This document shows, piece by piece, positions 60,820 to 64,000 of a stretch of 64,000 bases of DNA. The notes under the pieces were generated by a model, which did not search any database, was not told the DNA's origin, and saw only the letters and a list, made by a program, of their open reading frames with translations. Both the position numbers and the translations under genes were made by a program. How positions within the stretch are numbered: the stretch's first letter is position 1; every line of letters starts with the position of its first letter. The DNA is from Artocarpus heterophyllus (Eukaryota; Streptophyta; Magnoliopsida; Rosales; Moraceae): assembly GCA_025403435.1 (NCBI GenBank), contig CM046349.1, positions 20,544,004 to 20,608,003 on the forward strand, given 5' to 3'.

Positions 60820-61270
60820 TGTTGTCAACTAAAACCCTATTAGAGAATATTATAGGCCACATGAATATGTTGTTTGTTTTATATAAACATATCTGTAATA
60901 CTTTAATCTTATGTTACTTAATTTAAAACATAGAAGTAAGCATGAGTGTTATATCATTTCATTACATATTTTATACTTATATATTTTTTTTATGAGCAAA
61001 ACATATCCATACATCAAGTGTGACTATCATAGCATATACAAGGTCAAAATACATACATAAACTTTTCTTTCGGTAGCAATCATCATTGCTGATCATACAT
61101 GAACACCACTATCGAGAGTGATATTGCTTACCAGGAGTACATATATACATGATCAAAATAAGGTCATCACATTACTAAAGATGTTAGCCACCTATTGTCA
61201 TATACAAAATAGAATTTCAACCTAGCTTTGTACATATATCAAAAGGGACTGCCAAACAATCTTACTTTTC

Positions 61271-62120
61271 CTACTCATAATCTACATCAGACATATCGTT
61301 GTTGAGAGGCTCTTTCTTAAGCTCCTCATTCTTCTCCACCTTCTCACTAGAGTCAGTTGATGGATTATCTCTCGTATATATGGGCTCTGGTGGACTTGGA
61401 TAATACTTAGGTACAACCTGATCGTCATCATCATCATCCATGAAAAAATCCTTAATTGACGCCATTGGTTACTCCTTAGCATGTAATAAATCAACTATGA
61501 AATGCTCGAGGCTAAGAAAATTGTGAGGATAGGGAACCATCATCTGTATTTCATCTGGAACTCCACTCCATAATAGATCATAAACTTGATGCAATGGTGT
61601 CCTCGGTTGAATTGCTATAACTATGGTGTAGTGACACCTCATAATGTAATGTTCCATTGTTTCTCTTAGGTATTTGTCCCAGATCACTTAAAGGTAGTCA
61701 TAGTATATGTGTTGCCAGTTCTCCCAGATCAAAGGATCTGCCTAAAACTATACATTGTTAGATAGTGGGAGTTAGGGTGGCTCAAACTCTATTGTGATTT
61801 GAACTCAAAATCTTTGCTAGTTGTGGCACTATCTATCCTTTCCTAGACCTAACGACCATACTAGCACTTCATCTTGTAGTCTTCTTGAGGCCAATAAGAC
61901 TTAGAGAAGGGGTAGTGTATGACAAGTTCTGAAGATTACTCATATTGCATTGAGCCACTCTGTTAACAAAAGAGGTTGTTGACTTCTAGTGTAACAGGAA
62001 GGTACCATAGCTTGAAATGCAATGATCGTTGACCTATCCACGTTAATTTGGTGCTCATTCAGTAGTTTAGCCATAGACAATAATTGTACTTGCAGAATAT
62101 TACATTTCCATAAGAACCTA
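61271..62120 (-). pseudogene. Extra reading frame between 5' LTR and gag of gypsy D, function unknown
   Basis: From about 62120 to 61271 one - strand frame reads as protein across several stops without a shift. Readable parts are AKLLNEHQINVDRSTIIAFQ, LLLTEWLNAI, ITIEFEPP, ADPLIWENWQHIYYDYL, VIWDKYLRETMEHYIMRCHY, VYDLLWSGVPDEIQMMVPYP, and an acidic C-terminal part beginning MASIKDFFMDDDDDD and ending DMSDVDYE. The stops are TAG, TGA or TAA at places where CAG, CGA or CAA are plausible. It has the same orientation as gag and precedes it, so it may be an accessory gene of this element lineage. I do not recognise the family. The N-terminal part could instead be in another frame. Confidence 0.45.
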
Positions 62121-62222
62121 CTAGTACTACATACTTAAAATTAAACTCTCTTACTTGAGCTGTGGTAAAGCAACGTGTAGTAATGCGTAGTAGGATGGCA
62201 TGACACCTACTGTAATATTAAC

Positions 62223-64000
62223 TGTGACAACCTAACTGTTCAAGTCATTACTTAATCCTTTTCTCAATCTAAACCCCTTCTTACTTAGTCATGAAAATGT
62301 GAAATATTTTTTTATTCAACTTGAAATCTTAAACTTATATTAACATTTTCTTTTCACACATATATATTTTTAGCAAAAATATTTATAATATTTGATTAAC
62401 TTATTTTACATACCATGCTTAAACCATAACATTTTTTTTTACCAAAATAACATATTTTAAAGACACTTAATTAATAGTGGAACTTTTTAGCAGCGGTATT
62501 TATACCCATGTCTTTGCATTGCTCAACCATCATTTCCAACACAATAATAATATTTACTCTGGCCTCTTGGGTAGATTTCCTATAGTATGAAATAATCAAG
62601 TGAGTTATTATTCAATAAGTCCAAATTTAACCCACAAAACATTTTTCTCAAAAACTCAATACATGATACCAATTATGCTTATTTATGAGCATTAACTTAT
62701 TTTCATAATTTGACTTCAACTATTGGCTCATGTGCATCTTGAAGCTCCCCTTAGGTCAGGAGGCTGATACAACACTTTCTTATTTTATTTGATGCATTAG
62801 TTTTTTAGTCCTTTTAATTATAGTGACATATGATATATAATGCTTTAATAACTTGATTATGCATAGCAAATGCATTTCGTAATGTAATAATAACATGTTT
62901 GAAAACTATTTTATCCATGTCGTAGGTAGGGTTTGAAACATAATTTGATTCCACGTTGCATATTCAATTCTCATTCTCTTGTTAATAAACTAAGTGTCTT
63001 GTCTAGACAATATCCCTTTATTTGCTAACTTCCTTATTTTCAACCCGCTTGTCGATAACAGAATTTGATTGATAAACACTTATTTTATACACTTAGTCTC
63101 TCCAACACGTTACTATTGGTTTATTTGTAACTCGAACATTACGTGACTTAACTTCTCATTGTACATTACCATCTCGACACTTAATGGGTTACAAAAAAAT
63201 TTCCTACTAAGGGAGTTTTCCTAAATTGGACGTTTTAGGGTTTATTTAAAAAAATGACCATTTTGCCCTTGGTGGGTCTTAGAAAAATTTCTTTTTGTGA
63301 AAAATCTATTTTTTTTTCAAAACTTTATGGTTTGTTTTTGCAAGGATTAAAACTTTCTAAAGTTCTCGGGTCAGAATCCTTTTATTTCAAAACATTTTAA
63401 GCACTCAAACCATTTTGAAATTTTGTGATAAAATCTCATCAAATTATCAACTAAAGGTCCGTGTAGAATTTTCACAAACTGTTTATGACATTTAATTGTT
63501 TCGGTGAGATCTATAACTTTAGTTTTCTAAATTCAAATGTTTTAATGGGCATTTTGGCCAATTTTCATATCTGCCTCTTTAGAAATTCAAACTTTTCATT
63601 AGAATCCAATTGAAATTTTACAAAGTTTTGTTTACAAAAGTCATTTATCTAGTTGTTTTTCATAAACCTCATGTTTTGTCTAGAAAATAAATTGACCTCT
63701 AAGTTTATCAAACCCTTAATTCTTTGAAGACTATCTAAATTTTGTTTTGTAAAAAAGTTTATCAAACTTTCCATTTTAAGCACAAAACCTTAGTTTCTAC
63801 TATCTATCCCCATCAAAATCCATATAAAAGATAAAACAATCATGTGATAGTGTCTCTTTTACATGTCATAGTCGAAACATGTTACAAATTATAAACTTCA
63901 CTCATGGAAACAACAAACTTTACTAAGGTAGGTTTTAAGGTCTTACCAAGAGATTTCTCAAGCTTTTTCTCCTCCTCTTAGGTGCTTCAAACTTAGCTAC
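62223..64000 (-). repeat. 5' LTR of gypsy D (partial)
   Basis: Aligns with 51152-52973 and beyond. It lacks the copia insertion, so it shows the ancestral empty site near 63905. No tRNA-Met primer site lies next to its inner edge (62222): the adjoining - strand sequence reads GTTAATATTACAGTAGG. Confidence 0.85.

Larger units (their letters stand above)
51152..64000 (-). mobile_element. Ty3/gypsy retrotransposon D (right end outside window)
   Basis: Two matching LTRs start TGTGACAACCTAAC on the + strand at 51152 and 62223. Between them, on the - strand, lie an extra frame, Gag, zinc knuckles, protease, RT, RNase H and integrase in gypsy order. The 3' LTR contains a nested copia solo LTR. The right end of the 5' LTR lies beyond 64000, so its target duplication (ATGTT expected from the left flank) cannot be checked. 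Confidence 0.92.

Overview
This window looks like repeat-rich nuclear DNA of a flowering plant, probably a eudicot. It is AT-rich with long gene-poor stretches. It contains Ty1/copia and Ty3/gypsy retrotransposons primed by initiator tRNA-Met (TGGTATCAGAG primer sites at four places), a small hAT-type DNA transposon, a plant-type C2H2 zinc-finger repressor gene with a C-terminal EAR motif, and a broken copy of a LONELY GUY cytokinin-activating enzyme gene. The species cannot be named from the sequence. No tRNA, rRNA or CRISPR locus was seen.

Layout. 1-5325: a Ty3/gypsy element on the + strand (partial 5' LTR, tRNA-Met primer site, one long gag-pol frame carrying stops but no frameshift), cut off before integrase. 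5326-13058: Ty1/copia element A on the - strand, with a complete 5' LTR (11473-13058) but a truncated 3' LTR (5326-5985) fused to the gypsy pol. 13059-16091: the LTR end and primer site of another gypsy element, then unassigned sequence. 16092-16660: an intronless LOG pseudogene that runs directly into 16661-20187, a 5'-truncated copia element B. 20188-21240: a gag/protease relic of a Tat/Ogre-type gypsy element, followed by AT-rich and LTR-like debris to 25110. 25111-33798: copia element C, two-LTR and decayed, on the - strand, same family as B.

33799-51151 is the least retrotransposon-dense part. It holds a long-inverted-repeat DNA element (about 34490-35620), the only intact-looking gene (C2H2/EAR protein, 40004-40993, - strand), a 967-bp hAT-like non-autonomous element with a perfect 8-bp target duplication (42373-43339), a possible orphan exon (43730-43803), and a pair of directly repeated blocks carrying an approximately 100-bp minisatellite (47781-51151). 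51152-64000 is a second gypsy element (D, - strand) whose 3' LTR was split by a copia solo LTR (52974-55006) with a perfect 5-bp duplication. Between its 5' LTR and gag lies an extra reading frame of unknown function.

The most unusual signal is a 14-bp imperfect palindrome, TTCGGCCTGCCGAA and variants. It is clustered in the LTR of the gypsy element at 1 and in the LTRs of the unrelated copia family B/C/solo. In each case the cluster ends roughly 105-120 bp upstream of a TATA box. The second notable point is the LOG-copia junction, which looks like the product of template switching during reverse transcription. Most coding decay in the gypsy elements is by stop codons explained by C-to-T change, as expected of long-methylated DNA.
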